A stretch of 64,000 bases of DNA from Oscillospiraceae bacterium (GTDB lineage: Bacteria; Bacillota_A; Clostridia; Oscillospirales; Oscillospiraceae): positions 1-64,000 of the forward strand of contig JAFTKA010000003.1 in assembly GCA_017456105.1 (NCBI GenBank). Reading direction: 5' to 3'. The notes beneath the pieces are model-generated. The model had not been told where the DNA came from, searched no databases, and saw nothing but the letters and a program-made list of their open reading frames with translations. Below, one piece after another: positions 31,634-39,496 of this stretch (its first letter is position 1; each line of letters begins with the position of its first letter). Position numbers and translations under genes: made by a program.

Positions 31634-31662
31634 ACCCCGGCAGGATTTTCCTGCCGGGGTTT
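31634..31662 (+). terminator. Terminator after the aldolase gene
   Basis: ACCCCGGCAGGA and TCCTGCCGGGGT with a TTT loop, followed by a weak T-rich stretch (TTGCTTT). Nearly identical to the prfC terminator. Confidence 0.85.
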
Positions 31663-31664
31663 GC

Positions 31665-31763
31665 TTTATTCATTCTTCTTTCTTATTTATTCTTTATTCT
31701 TTCTCGGGCACACTATATCTTAAAGAATAAAGAATAATGAATAGATAATAAATAATAAATTTC
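31665..31763. repeat. Interspersed repeat G, copy 2
   Basis: Second copy of the AT-rich inverted repeat at 27078-27175. The arms are nearly identical while the central loop differs. It lies between the aldolase and rqcH 3' ends. Confidence 0.85.
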
Positions 31764-31779
31764 TGCGATTCTTTTGCCC

Positions 31780-33516
31780 CTACATATTCTTTTTCTCTGC
31801 ATTTAACTCATCAACTACGATGTCCGGATAGGGGTTTGCGATGACGGTGCGGTAGGTGTGGTAGATCACCATGCCCGGTTTGCCGCCGGGGGTCTTTTTC
31901 ACCTGCTTGACCGGGGTTACATCAACCGGCAAATTCTGACCGCCGGAAGTTTCGGCGTAGTAGGCCGCCAGCTGGGCCGCCTGGGTGATGGTGTCGTCCG
32001 GGGGTGTGGTGCCGCCGCAGGAAATGATCACGTGGCTGCCGTGGACCTTGGAGGCGTGAAGCCAAAGGTCGTCTTTCCGGGCAAGCTTGAAGGTCAGCTC
32101 GTCATTTTGGCGGTTGTTTCTGCCCACATAAATGGGGTAACCATCGGTAGATTCAAACCGCATAGGGGGTAATTTCCCTTGTTTTACCCGTTTTTTCCCA
32201 GATTCCCGAACATATCCGCCATCTTGCAGTTCCCGACGGATCTCCTCAAGCTCTGCCTCGGTTTTGGCTCTCGACAGCTCCGAAAGCACGCTTTCCAGGT
32301 ACTGCAGCTCCTCCCGGCCCAGCTCTAACTGACGGGTCAGTTCCTTTTCCGCGGTCTTCATGCGGGCGTAATCTTTGTAGTATTTTGCCGCATTCTGCTG
32401 GGGAGACAGCAGGGGAGAAAGGGTTACCTCAATTTCTTTCATGTTCTCGTCGTAAAAATCCTCCACGGTAACGGAGGTCTGTCCCTTTACCATGCGGTGG
32501 ATATTGGCAGTCAATATATCGCCCAATTGGCGAAGCCGCTCCCGGTCGTAGGTCGCCTGCAACTCCTTTTCCTGAATGGCGATTTTCCGACGGAGCCGCT
32601 GACAGAGATTGCTGATGGTTTTGCGTACCGCCTGGCTCTTTTGATCCATGGCGGCTTTTTGATCCCTGACAAGATAGAAGCTATCCAATAGTTTTCCAAA
32701 GCTTTCGGCTTTTTCCCAGTCTCCGTACTGCCGGATCGGGCAGAAGGCAAACTGCTTGGGTAGGCCGTTTTGGGCGTACAGGTAGGGTGCCGGGTTTTTG
32801 ATATGCTCCCGGAAGAAGCTTTCCAGTTTTTGGCCGATTTCCTGCAGGTTTTTTCCCTCCAGCCGGGCGTCCGTATCTCCGGCAGCATACAATGCCGCCT
32901 CCCGGCATACCAAAGGAGACAGTCCGCCTAAGCTGTCCATCAGTCGGTCAGACAGCAGATCCGCACCAGGCTGAGCCAGCAGGTTTACATAATCTTCCGC
33001 CTCCGGGTCTTTTTTGCCCACCGGCTCGGGATCTTGGTAGTACATACCCGGCAGGGCAGGCCGTTTTGTCTCGTCCAGGCCCACACGCCGCAGGCAATCA
33101 ATGATCCTGCTGTCCTTATCCAGCAAATACAGATTGCAGGTCCTGCCCATCAGCTCGGCAACCAGCCGCTTTTGGGTGGGGTCTCCCATTTCGTCGATAC
33201 AATCGAAGGTAAAGACCGCACAACGCTCCATGGGGAGTTGGGAAATGTCCGTCAGCCGGGCTCCCATCAGGTGCTTTCGCAAAAGCATACAGAACATGGG
33301 CGGCTCGGGAGGATTTTCCGGGTTTGCCTCCGTCAGATGCAGCCGGGGAGCGGCAGGATTGGCGGCGATCACCAGCTTTTGCCGACCCTCCGGGGTCTTT
33401 AACAGCAGAATCACCGTATCCCGGGCAGGCTGGTGGAGCTTCTCCACCCGACTCCCAAGGGCAGCCTGCCGGATCTCCGACAGCACCGCTTTTAAGAAAA
33501 ACGCATCAAATGCCAT
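31780..33516 (-). CDS. rqcH: RqcH, NFACT-family ribosome quality control protein
   Basis: Binds 50S subunits obstructed by peptidyl-tRNA and directs C-terminal alanine tailing that marks stalled chains for proteolysis. At 578 aa it has the NFACT-N domain (1-~215), a helix-hairpin-helix region, a long coiled coil (about 270-430, rich in E/K/L/Q) and the C-terminal NFACT-R domain (YVGRNNRQNDELTF, DDLWLHASKVHGSHVII). Older annotation calls it fibronectin-binding protein. It starts 2 nt after mini-RNase III and is the last gene of the lysozyme-mrnC-rqcH operon. The partner gene rqcP is not in the window. Confidence 0.93.
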   Translation of the reverse strand: MAFDAFFLKAVLSEIRQAALGSRVEKLHQPARDTVILLLKTPEGRQKLVIAANPAAPRLHLTEANPENPPEPPMFCMLLRKHLMGARLTDISQLPMERCAVFTFDCIDEMGDPTQKRLVAELMGRTCNLYLLDKDSRIIDCLRRVGLDETKRPALPGMYYQDPEPVGKKDPEAEDYVNLLAQPGADLLSDRLMDSLGGLSPLVCREAALYAAGDTDARLEGKNLQEIGQKLESFFREHIKNPAPYLYAQNGLPKQFAFCPIRQYGDWEKAESFGKLLDSFYLVRDQKAAMDQKSQAVRKTISNLCQRLRRKIAIQEKELQATYDRERLRQLGDILTANIHRMVKGQTSVTVEDFYDENMKEIEVTLSPLLSPQQNAAKYYKDYARMKTAEKELTRQLELGREELQYLESVLSELSRAKTEAELEEIRRELQDGGYVRESGKKRVKQGKLPPMRFESTDGYPIYVGRNNRQNDELTFKLARKDDLWLHASKVHGSHVIISCGGTTPPDDTITQAAQLAAYYAETSGGQNLPVDVTPVKQVKKTPGGKPGMVIYHTYRTVIANPYPDIVVDELNAEKKNM

Positions 33517-33518
33517 TT

Positions 33519-33920
33519 TTATTCCTCGTTCATTAAAATTCCGAACAGCTCGTTTAGTCTTTCCGTCCGTCCCAGTAAATACAACGCACCGAACAATGTC
33601 TCAAGGCCTGTGGCCTTGGCGTACTCCTGCGGGGTTGCGGACTTGGGGGCGGCGTGGGTGTGGGCGTTCTTGCCCCGGCGGTAGTAGGAAAGCTCCTCGG
33701 CCGTCAAAAAGGGCTTCAGCTTGTCCGCAAATTTAGCTTGTGTGGGGGCTTTTACCAGTTCCACAGACTTTTTATGCAAATTCAGCACCGTTTTTCCGCC
33801 CTGCTCACACAAATAGGTACGGCACAGCAGCTCATAGACCCCGTCGCCCACGTGGGCAAGCCCCAAATTGGTAATGCTGTTTACCTGCTGGGTGGTAAAC
33901 TCCATATGAAAATAGTCCAT
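33519..33920 (-). CDS. mrnC: Mini-ribonuclease III
   Basis: Matures 23S rRNA ends in Firmicutes. This 133-residue protein has only the RNase III catalytic domain, with no dsRNA-binding domain. The AHVGDGVYELLCRTYL helix carries the catalytic Asp, and TGLETLFGALYLLGR carries the second acidic site. GGAGGG lies 6 nt before the ATG. Its ATG overlaps the lysozyme stop by one base (TAATG). In many relatives mrnC sits next to cysS; here it is placed with rqcH. Confidence 0.95.
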   Translation of the reverse strand: MDYFHMEFTTQQVNSITNLGLAHVGDGVYELLCRTYLCEQGGKTVLNLHKKSVELVKAPTQAKFADKLKPFLTAEELSYYRRGKNAHTHAAPKSATPQEYAKATGLETLFGALYLLGRTERLNELFGILMNEE

Positions 33921-34720
33921 TATTTACCCTCCTTGCGGGGAAAGTACAAATTCATATCCACATTTCCGCTGATGCCCGGCACGCTTCCGGAAGCGGTATA
34001 CTGCCACATATCCACCCTGTAGGGGAAATCCATTTCGCTGTCATAGTGAGCCAGCCAGAAATGATAGTCTGCCATCTGCTCCAAATCAAAGCCGTTACTT
34101 AACATTCTGTAGTTAAAATAGACCATGGGGGTATGTCCGGCCTCCGCGATCTCATCACAAAAAGCCTTGGCAAAGGCCATGATTCCCTGTGCGGTTATAT
34201 CGCTTGTCCGGGCATCGTCCATATACTCCCAGTCGAAGACGATGGGCATTTGAAAATCCCAGCCCTCCGTCAGCTCCAAAAGGTACCGGGCTTCTTCCAC
34301 CGCCTCTTCCTCGGAAATCGCCTGGGAGAAGAAATAGCCGCCCACCTTGATGCCGGCACTGCTTGCCCCGGCATAGTTTTTCTGGGCATTGTCGTCAATA
34401 TACAGCTTTCCTTCCTGTCCCGTACCCCGACCGCCGATCCGCAAAAGGGCAAATTCCACACCGGCGGATTTTACCTGCTGCCAGTCGATATCGCCCTGCC
34501 ATTGGGACACGTCGATACCCAGCACGCTTTCTCCGGAAACTTCGGTCATATAGCCGTTGGCTTCGGTAAAATCCTCAGGCTCATAGGGGTTTTCCGCAAG
34601 GATCGGGTTGGTGATGCCCTGAAAGCCAAGGCATATCACCAACGCCGCCACTACCATAATCAATATACCAAGCTCCCAGAACAGGAGCTTTTTGTAAAAG
34701 GGTCTTTTCTTTGTCTGCAT
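33920..34720 (-). CDS. Membrane-anchored GH25 lysozyme (muramidase)
   Basis: A 266-residue cell-wall hydrolase cleaving the N-acetylmuramyl-(1,4)-N-acetylglucosamine bond. A signal anchor spans about residues 12-36. The GH25 domain begins LGIDVSQWQGDIDW (first catalytic Asp) and has MPIVFDWEYMDD (acidic pair), MVYFNYRML and WLAHYDSEMDFPYRVDMWQYTASG, all family blocks. The start at 34720 has AAGGAG upstream and sits behind a promoter at 34741-34769. It lies upstream of mrnC with a one-base overlap. A native autolysin role in wall remodelling is more likely than a phage origin, as no phage genes are near. Confidence 0.9.
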   Translation of the reverse strand: MQTKKRPFYKKLLFWELGILIMVVAALVICLGFQGITNPILAENPYEPEDFTEANGYMTEVSGESVLGIDVSQWQGDIDWQQVKSAGVEFALLRIGGRGTGQEGKLYIDDNAQKNYAGASSAGIKVGGYFFSQAISEEEAVEEARYLLELTEGWDFQMPIVFDWEYMDDARTSDITAQGIMAFAKAFCDEIAEAGHTPMVYFNYRMLSNGFDLEQMADYHFWLAHYDSEMDFPYRVDMWQYTASGSVPGISGNVDMNLYFPRKEGK

Positions 34721-34740
34721 AGGCCCACTCCTTTTGATAA

Positions 34741-34769
34741 AGTATACCATGAGCAGGTCTTTTTGCCAA
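34741..34769 (-). promoter_or_regulatory. Promoter of the lysozyme-mrnC-rqcH operon
   Basis: The minus strand has TTGGCA, a 17 nt spacer and TATACT (five of six each), 20 nt upstream of the lysozyme start codon. Confidence 0.65.
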
Positions 34770-34773
34770 GGAA

Positions 34774-34803
34774 AAGATTTTCCTGCATAATCGCAGGAAA
34801 AAT
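34774..34803 (-). terminator. Terminator after the aspartokinase gene
   Basis: On the minus strand TTTTCCTGC and GCAGGAAAA form a 9 bp stem with a 6 nt loop, followed by TCTTTTCC. It separates the kinase gene from the lysozyme operon. Confidence 0.6.
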
Positions 34804-34814
34804 TGGAAATCCTT

Positions 34815-35537
34815 TTAACCAACGATCGTTCCCGGCCCTCCTGTGAAGGCGGAGAGGACTTCTATGCGGATCCCATACTCCCGGGCAAATTCCACGCTGC
34901 GGTCATGGAGCACCTGAGCCCCGTTTTCAACCAGCGAAAGCATTTTTTCGTAACTTACCTTCCCAAACCGGGTAGCATCGGGATACCGGCGGGGATCCCG
35001 GTCATAAACCCCGTCTACATCGGTGTAGATCTGGCAAAGATCTGCCTTCAAAAAAGCCGCCAGGGCAACCGCCGTGGTGTCCGAGCCGCCCCGGCCTAAG
35101 GTGGTGATGTCGCCTTCGGGGTCAATGCCCTGAAAACCTGCTACCACAACGATATTCCCCTTATCCAGCTCCCTTTGGATCCGGTCGCCCTGCAAGCCTG
35201 TGATCCGGGCAGAGCCGTGTTCGCCGTCGGTCAAAAGACCCGCCTGCCAGCCGGTAAGGCTCACCGCCGGAAAGCCCCTTGCCCCGATGGCCATGGCCAT
35301 CAGCCCTGCCGAAAGCTGTTCTCCGGCAGATAAATAGGCGTCCATCTCCCGTTGAGAGCCACGGATATTCAGTTTTTTTGCCTTGGCGATCAATTCATCG
35401 GTGGTATCGCCCTGTGCCGAGACCACGACCACTACCTGCACGCCCTGCTGGGCAAGCCCTGTGATCCGTCTTGCGGCGGCTTTGATCCTGTTTTCGTCCC
35501 CTAAGGACGTGCCTCCGTACTTTTGCACTACCAGCAA
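34815..35537 (-). CDS. Aspartokinase catalytic domain without ACT domains
   Basis: Phosphorylates aspartate at the head of the lysine/threonine/methionine pathway. The 240-residue protein has the amino-acid kinase fold with VVQKYGGTSLGDENRI at the start, VVVSAQGDTTDELI, a GFQGIDPEGDITTLGRGGSDTTAVALAA nucleotide/aspartate region and YTDVDGVYDRDPR. It stops right after GTIVG, the end of the kinase domain, whereas usual aspartokinases are about 400 residues with two ACT domains. No ACT remnant is visible downstream, so this is a clean single-domain form. The start is taken as TTG at 35537 with GGAGG 8 nt upstream; an ATG five codons earlier would overlap that site. Confidence 0.82.
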   Translation of the reverse strand: MLVVQKYGGTSLGDENRIKAAARRITGLAQQGVQVVVVVSAQGDTTDELIAKAKKLNIRGSQREMDAYLSAGEQLSAGLMAMAIGARGFPAVSLTGWQAGLLTDGEHGSARITGLQGDRIQRELDKGNIVVVAGFQGIDPEGDITTLGRGGSDTTAVALAAFLKADLCQIYTDVDGVYDRDPRRYPDATRFGKVSYEKMLSLVENGAQVLHDRSVEFAREYGIRIEVLSAFTGGPGTIVG

Positions 35538-35637
35538 CGGTTTCACCTCCATACCAAACTATGCGGAATTGGGGCAGTTCGTGCAAAATTTCCTCGAAAC
35601 GCCGTTCCAAACACTTGACGCAGCGTCAATTGCCCTC

Positions 35638-35687
35638 GTAGGGAATGCATATATGCATTCCGCGGAACGGATATATCCGTTCCCTAC
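35638..35687. repeat. Double-hairpin repeat B, copy 5
   Basis: A 50 bp copy identical to that at 22870. It lies between the ACT regulator gene and the aspartokinase gene. Confidence 0.95.
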
Positions 35688-35701
35688 ACGGCTCTTGGTT
35701 C

Positions 35702-35732
35702 AAAAAAGTGCCGCCTTTTGCAAGGCGGCACT
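35702..35732 (-). terminator. Terminator after the ACT-domain gene
   Basis: On the minus strand AGTGCCGCCTT and AAGGCGGCACT form an 11 bp stem, followed by TTTTTT. Confidence 0.9.
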
Positions 35733-35743
35733 CCATATGAACT

Positions 35744-36184
35744 TTAACCGGCCAGGATCTCGGCCTTCACCACGCCCTTCAGCTGACGCAGCTCCCGCAG
35801 CACATCTTCCAGCTGCACCGTCAAATCGATGGTCTCAGCAGAAATGGTTACGATACCGCTGCCGTTGCTGGGAATGATGGAGTTGATGGTCATAATGTTG
35901 GCGTTGCTTTCAGTAAAGGTATTGAGAATGTTCGCCAGTGTGCCGGGCTCATCGTGCAAAAGCAATTGGAAGGTTACCACCCGGCCGGACATCATATGCT
36001 TAAAGGGGAGCACCGCGTCCCGATACTTATAAAACGCACTGCGGCTGATACCCGTCATACGGGTCGCCTCATTGACGGTGGCTGCCTCGCCTACGGACAA
36101 AAGCCGCTTGGCCTCTGCTACCTTTACAAAGACCTCCGGCAGAGCCGAGGCCTCTACAATATAATACTTAGATTTCTGAGCCAT
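35744..36184 (-). CDS. HTH and ACT-domain protein (UPF0735/PheB type)
   Basis: A 146-residue small regulator: an N-terminal helix-turn-helix-like segment (VNEATRMTGISRSAFYKYRDAV) followed by an ACT domain (VTFQLLLHDEPGTLANILNTFTESNANIMTIN). B. subtilis PheB is the best-known relative; its role is not firmly established, but ACT domains usually sense amino acids. GGAGG lies 8 nt before the ATG. It is expressed just ahead of the ACT-less aspartokinase on the same strand, though a strong terminator lies between, so they probably have separate transcripts. A TATAAT-like -10 lies at 36229-36234 with no clear -35. Confidence 0.85.
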   Translation of the reverse strand: MAQKSKYYIVEASALPEVFVKVAEAKRLLSVGEAATVNEATRMTGISRSAFYKYRDAVLPFKHMMSGRVVTFQLLLHDEPGTLANILNTFTESNANIMTINSIIPSNGSGIVTISAETIDLTVQLEDVLRELRQLKGVVKAEILAG

Positions 36185-36298
36185 AGTAAGACCCTCCGTA
36201 ACCGTACATATTTGCCGGGTTTTTCTATTATACTAACATATTCTTTCCAAAAGTGCAAGCCTGTTGCGGAAAAATGTTTTCAGGAGGTGGACAGTCCG

Positions 36299-37339
36299 GT
36301 GAAAGAACTGGTACGGCCTGCGAAATTTTTTGTAGCCTTTTTGGGCGTGATCTTAGCCCTAAAATATTTTCTTCCTTATCTGATCCCCTTTGCGGCCGCC
36401 TTGGTGATTGCTTTGCTTTCCGAGCCTTTGGTGGGCTTTTGTGTAAAGTATTTTCGCCTGCCCCGGTCTGTGGGTGCGGGCATCGGTGTCAGCGTTACCC
36501 TGCTTTTAACCTTTGCCCTGCTGTCCGTGGTAGGTGCATTGGCAGTCAAGGAGCTGGGTATGCTGGCAAACGCCCTGCCGGATATGGAAAACACCGCAAA
36601 AGAGGGTATCGCCCTGGTGGAGGATCTGTTGACCGACGCCGCTTCCAAAGCTCCAAAGGGTATGCGGCCCTTTCTGTTGCGGTCGGTCTCCGGCCTGTTT
36701 AGCCAAAAATCGGAGCTTTTCAGCCAAGTGGGTGCCAAAATTCCCGGTATGGTAACGGATTTTCTGGGTCAGATCCCCACGGGAGCATTGACGGTCGGCA
36801 CAAGCCTTTTGGCAAGCTTTATGATCTCTGCCCGGCTGCCCCAGCTGCGGTCAAAAATTTCCGCGAAACTGCCGACTGTTTGGAAGGATAAGTATCTGCC
36901 CGCCCTGCGGAGATCCCGAAAAGTAGTGGGCAGCTGGCTCAAGGCACAGCTGCAGATCTCCGCTGTGGTCTTCCTGATCGTGGGGTTGGGCTTTTTACTG
37001 TTAAAAGTGCCTTACGGCCCACTATGGGCAGCCTTGATCGCACTGGTCGATGCCGTTCCCATTCTGGGAACCGGCACGGTGCTGATCCCCTGGGCAGTGA
37101 TCAGTCTTTTACAGGGAAACCACCTGCAGGCCATCGGCCTTTTCGTCATCTACGGAGCGGCTCTTTTGGCTCGCACCGCCCTGGAGCCAAAGCTGGTTGG
37201 CCGGCAGCTGGGACTTGACCCCCTTGCCACCCTGATCTGCCTGTATCTGGGCTTCCGGATCTGGGGTATTTTTGGTATGCTGACTGCTCCCATTTTAGCC
37301 GCCGCCGTGAAAAACGTCCTCGACCCGCAGCAATCCTAA
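36299..37339 (+). CDS. AI-2E-family (YtvI-like) membrane permease
   Basis: A 346-residue integral membrane protein of the AI-2E/DUF20 family with about seven to eight hydrophobic segments. Family blocks are PYLIPFAAALVIALLSEP near the start, a periplasmic-side helical stretch, VDAVPILGTGTVLIPWAV and ALEPKLVGRQLGLDPLATLICLYLGFRIWG near the end. Members export autoinducer-2 or other small molecules, or act as cation antiporters; YtvI is sporulation-associated in Bacillus. The GTG at 36299 is preferred, with AGGAGG 11 nt upstream; an in-frame GTG at 36287 overlaps that site. Monocistronic, with a strong terminator. Confidence 0.82.
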   Translation: MKELVRPAKFFVAFLGVILALKYFLPYLIPFAAALVIALLSEPLVGFCVKYFRLPRSVGAGIGVSVTLLLTFALLSVVGALAVKELGMLANALPDMENTAKEGIALVEDLLTDAASKAPKGMRPFLLRSVSGLFSQKSELFSQVGAKIPGMVTDFLGQIPTGALTVGTSLLASFMISARLPQLRSKISAKLPTVWKDKYLPALRRSRKVVGSWLKAQLQISAVVFLIVGLGFLLLKVPYGPLWAALIALVDAVPILGTGTVLIPWAVISLLQGNHLQAIGLFVIYGAALLARTALEPKLVGRQLGLDPLATLICLYLGFRIWGIFGMLTAPILAAAVKNVLDPQQS

Positions 37340-37342
37340 TAA

Positions 37343-37378
37343 ATACCGTCCATATGTTCGCATATGGACGGTATTTTT
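37343..37378 (+). terminator. Terminator after the AI-2E permease gene
   Basis: ATACCGTCCATATG and CATATGGACGGTAT form a 14 bp perfect stem with a UUCG tetraloop, followed by a T-run. Confidence 0.93.
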
Positions 37379-37463
37379 GTAAAATTATTTCGGTTTTCCA
37401 CTTTACGAACCGCATATTTTGTTGTACAATAACAGTGATTATGCTGAGGAGGTGTGGCGTTTT

Positions 37464-37799
37464 ATGGGCTGTTTGAAATGCGGTCGTGATATAACCGGCT
37501 CGCAAGTCTTTTGTGATGGCTGTCTGGACGTAATGGCTAAGTACCCCGTAAAGACCGGTGTTGCGGTGCATTTACCCCAGCGTAGCCTGAATCCTGACCT
37601 GCCCCCTGTCCTCAAAAAGCGGCCTCCCACACCGGAGGAGCTGCTGGCACAGAGCCGAAAGGAAAACAGACGGCTCCGCCGTTGGGTGGTGCTTTTGTCC
37701 ATTGCTTTGGTGCTTGGAGCGGTGGCCGTGATCGCCTACAAGTTCCGGGATCCGATCATTGAGAACATCGGCAGGAACTATACCACTTACATAAACTGA
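37464..37799 (+). CDS. Zinc-ribbon membrane protein upstream of parA
   Basis: A 111-residue protein of unknown function. The N-terminus has two CxxC knuckles, CLKCGRDI and FCDGCLD, 14 residues apart, a typical zinc ribbon. A proline-rich stretch (LPPVLKKRPPTPEELL) and a basic helix follow. One membrane segment near residues 69-90 (VVLLSIALVLGAVAVIAY) leaves a short outer tail. AGGAGG lies 11 nt before the ATG. The gene stops 2 nt before the first parS site, so transcription passes straight through both parS sites into parA. Confidence 0.6.
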   Translation: MGCLKCGRDITGSQVFCDGCLDVMAKYPVKTGVAVHLPQRSLNPDLPPVLKKRPPTPEELLAQSRKENRRLRRWVVLLSIALVLGAVAVIAYKFRDPIIENIGRNYTTYIN

Positions 37800-37800
37800 C

Positions 37801-37816
37801 TGTTTCACGTGAAACA
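37801..37816. promoter_or_regulatory. parS site 1
   Basis: TGTTTCACGTGAAACA, a perfect 16 bp palindrome identical to the consensus ParB-binding parS site. ParB clamps load here with CTP and spread, forming the origin segregation complex. Confidence 0.97.
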
Positions 37817-37829
37817 ATCGAAGAACCCC

Positions 37830-37845
37830 TGTTTCACGTGAAACA
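37830..37845. promoter_or_regulatory. parS site 2
   Basis: A second perfect TGTTTCACGTGAAACA, 13 bp after the first and 17 nt upstream of the parA start codon. ParB bound here could also dampen parAB transcription. Confidence 0.97.
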
Positions 37846-37862
37846 TTGAGAAAGGAATCTCT

Positions 37863-38621
37863 ATGGGGAAGATCATCGCCGTAGTCAATCAAAAGGGCGG
37901 CGTGGGTAAAACCACCACCGCCGTGAATTTGACCGCCGCGTTGGCGGAACAGGGGAAGAAAGTGCTGCTCTGCGATTTCGACCCCCAGGCCAATGCCACT
38001 TCCGGCTTGGGTCTGGAAAAAAGAAAACTGAATCACTCGGTCTATGACGTGGTGGTCAATGAGCTGCCCCCGGAGGAGGCCGTGGTTTCCACCAAGTTTG
38101 GCGATGTGCTGCCGGCAACGGCAGATCTTGCCGGTGCGGCCGTGGAGCTGATCGGTATGCCCGAGGCTCATTTCCGGCTGGGTCAGGCTTTGGGTCGCCT
38201 GCGGGAGAAATACGATGTGATCTTCATTGATTGCCCGCCGTCGCTGGAAATGCTGACCCTGAACGGTTTGGCTGCCGCAGACAGCATTTTAGTGCCCGTC
38301 CAGTGCGAATATTACGCATTGGAGGGTCTTGCAGACCTGATGAACACCATGCGTATGGTAAAAAAACGCATTAACCCCCGCCTGGAGATCTTCGGTGTGG
38401 CACTGACCATGTTTGACGGACGCACCAATTTCTCCACCCAGGTGGCACAGGAGGTCCGTCGGCACTTTCCGGGAAAGGTCTTTGCCACGGTAATTCCCCG
38501 GAATATCCGTTTAGCGGAAGCCCCCAGCCACGGATTGCCTGTTACGGTCTATGACCGCAGCAGCCGGGGTGCTGTGGCTTATCGAGCCATGGCGGACGAA
38601 ATCGCAGGAAGATTGAGGTGA
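37863..38621 (+). CDS. parA: Chromosome-partitioning ATPase ParA (Soj)
   Basis: A Walker-type ATPase that forms DNA-bound dimers and, with ParB-parS, moves origins and modulates DnaA. It is 252 aa. The deviant Walker A is NQKGGVGKTTT with the signature lysine, the A-prime motif is LCDFDPQANAT, and Walker B is VIFIDCPPSLEMLTLNGL. It starts ATG with GAAAGGAATCT upstream. parB follows after one base. Its position 11 kb from dnaA fits a chromosomal, not plasmid, system. Confidence 0.97.
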   Translation: MGKIIAVVNQKGGVGKTTTAVNLTAALAEQGKKVLLCDFDPQANATSGLGLEKRKLNHSVYDVVVNELPPEEAVVSTKFGDVLPATADLAGAAVELIGMPEAHFRLGQALGRLREKYDVIFIDCPPSLEMLTLNGLAAADSILVPVQCEYYALEGLADLMNTMRMVKKRINPRLEIFGVALTMFDGRTNFSTQVAQEVRRHFPGKVFATVIPRNIRLAEAPSHGLPVTVYDRSSRGAVAYRAMADEIAGRLR

Positions 38622-38622
38622 A

Positions 38623-39486
38623 ATGATGGCAGTACAAAAAGGTATGGGTAAAGGCCTGGGTGCTCTTTTGGGAGATGCCCTGGAAGAATCCTCCGCCAAA
38701 AGTCCCTATCAGCTTTTACCGATTTATAAGGTAGAGCCCAATCCCCATCAGCCCCGGCAGGATTTTGATGAGGAAGCTCTGCAGGCCTTGGCCGATTCCG
38801 TTGCCACCCACGGCATTATGCAGCCGCTGACGGTGCGGGAGCTGCCCAATGGCTATTATCAGATCATCGCCGGTGAGCGGCGGTGGCGTGCTGCCCGCTT
38901 GGCAGAACTGACGGAAATTCCCGCGGTGATCATTGAGGCCGATGACAAAAAGGTCATGGAGCTGGCTTTGATCGAGAACCTGCAGCGGCAGGACTTAAAC
39001 CCGGTGGAAGAAGCCATGGGTTATCAGAGTCTGATGGGTGATTACGGTCTGACCCAGGAGGAAGCCGCAAAACGGGTTGGTAAATCCCGTCCTGCGGTGG
39101 CAAATGCCCTGCGTTTGCTGGCACTGCCGGGTGTAGTACTGGATATGCTCCGGGAGGGTCTGCTGACCGCCGGCCACGCAAGAGCGGTGCTTTCATTAAA
39201 AACCGAGAAGCAGCAGGTGGATACCGCCCGGAAGATCGCCAATTTGGGACTTTCCGTGCGGCAGGCGGAGCTTTTGTGCAAGAATCTGCTCCGAGAGCCC
39301 GCCCCCAAGCAGGAGACCTTCTTTGCGGTGGATTACGTAGCCGAGTGCGAAAAAGCCCTTAGCAAGCAATTGGGCCGGGGCGTGAAGATCGTCAACGGCA
39401 AGCGGAAAGGCCGTTTTGAATTGGAATTTTACGGACAAGAGGACCTGCAGGTCCTACTGGACGCCTTAATGAAGCTAAAGAAGTGA
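38623..39486 (+). CDS. parB: Chromosome-partitioning protein ParB (Spo0J)
   Basis: A CTP-dependent DNA clamp that binds parS and recruits ParA and SMC. It is 287 aa. The N-terminal GMGKGLGALLGD is the ParA-stimulating peptide. The CTP-binding domain has PHQPRQDF, IIAGERRWRAARLA and ENLQRQDLNPVEEA. The helix-turn-helix is LTQEEAAKRVGKSRPAVANALRLL. The C-terminal dimerisation domain ends near LDALMKLKK. Two ATGs are adjacent (38623, 38626). It is followed 10 nt later by serS, so parA-parB-serS form one transcription unit. Confidence 0.97.
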   Translation: MMAVQKGMGKGLGALLGDALEESSAKSPYQLLPIYKVEPNPHQPRQDFDEEALQALADSVATHGIMQPLTVRELPNGYYQIIAGERRWRAARLAELTEIPAVIIEADDKKVMELALIENLQRQDLNPVEEAMGYQSLMGDYGLTQEEAAKRVGKSRPAVANALRLLALPGVVLDMLREGLLTAGHARAVLSLKTEKQQVDTARKIANLGLSVRQAELLCKNLLREPAPKQETFFAVDYVAECEKALSKQLGRGVKIVNGKRKGRFELEFYGQEDLQVLLDALMKLKK

Positions 39487-39496
39487 GGAGAACATT

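Noticed and set aside
33920..34720. GH25 lysozyme as a prophage endolysin
   Set aside because: It has a membrane anchor, sits in an operon with mrnC and rqcH, and no holin or phage structural genes are near.
34721..34815. Frameshifted ACT domains downstream of the aspartokinase
   Set aside because: The following 94 nt hold a terminator and the lysozyme promoter; no ACT-like residues appear in any frame.
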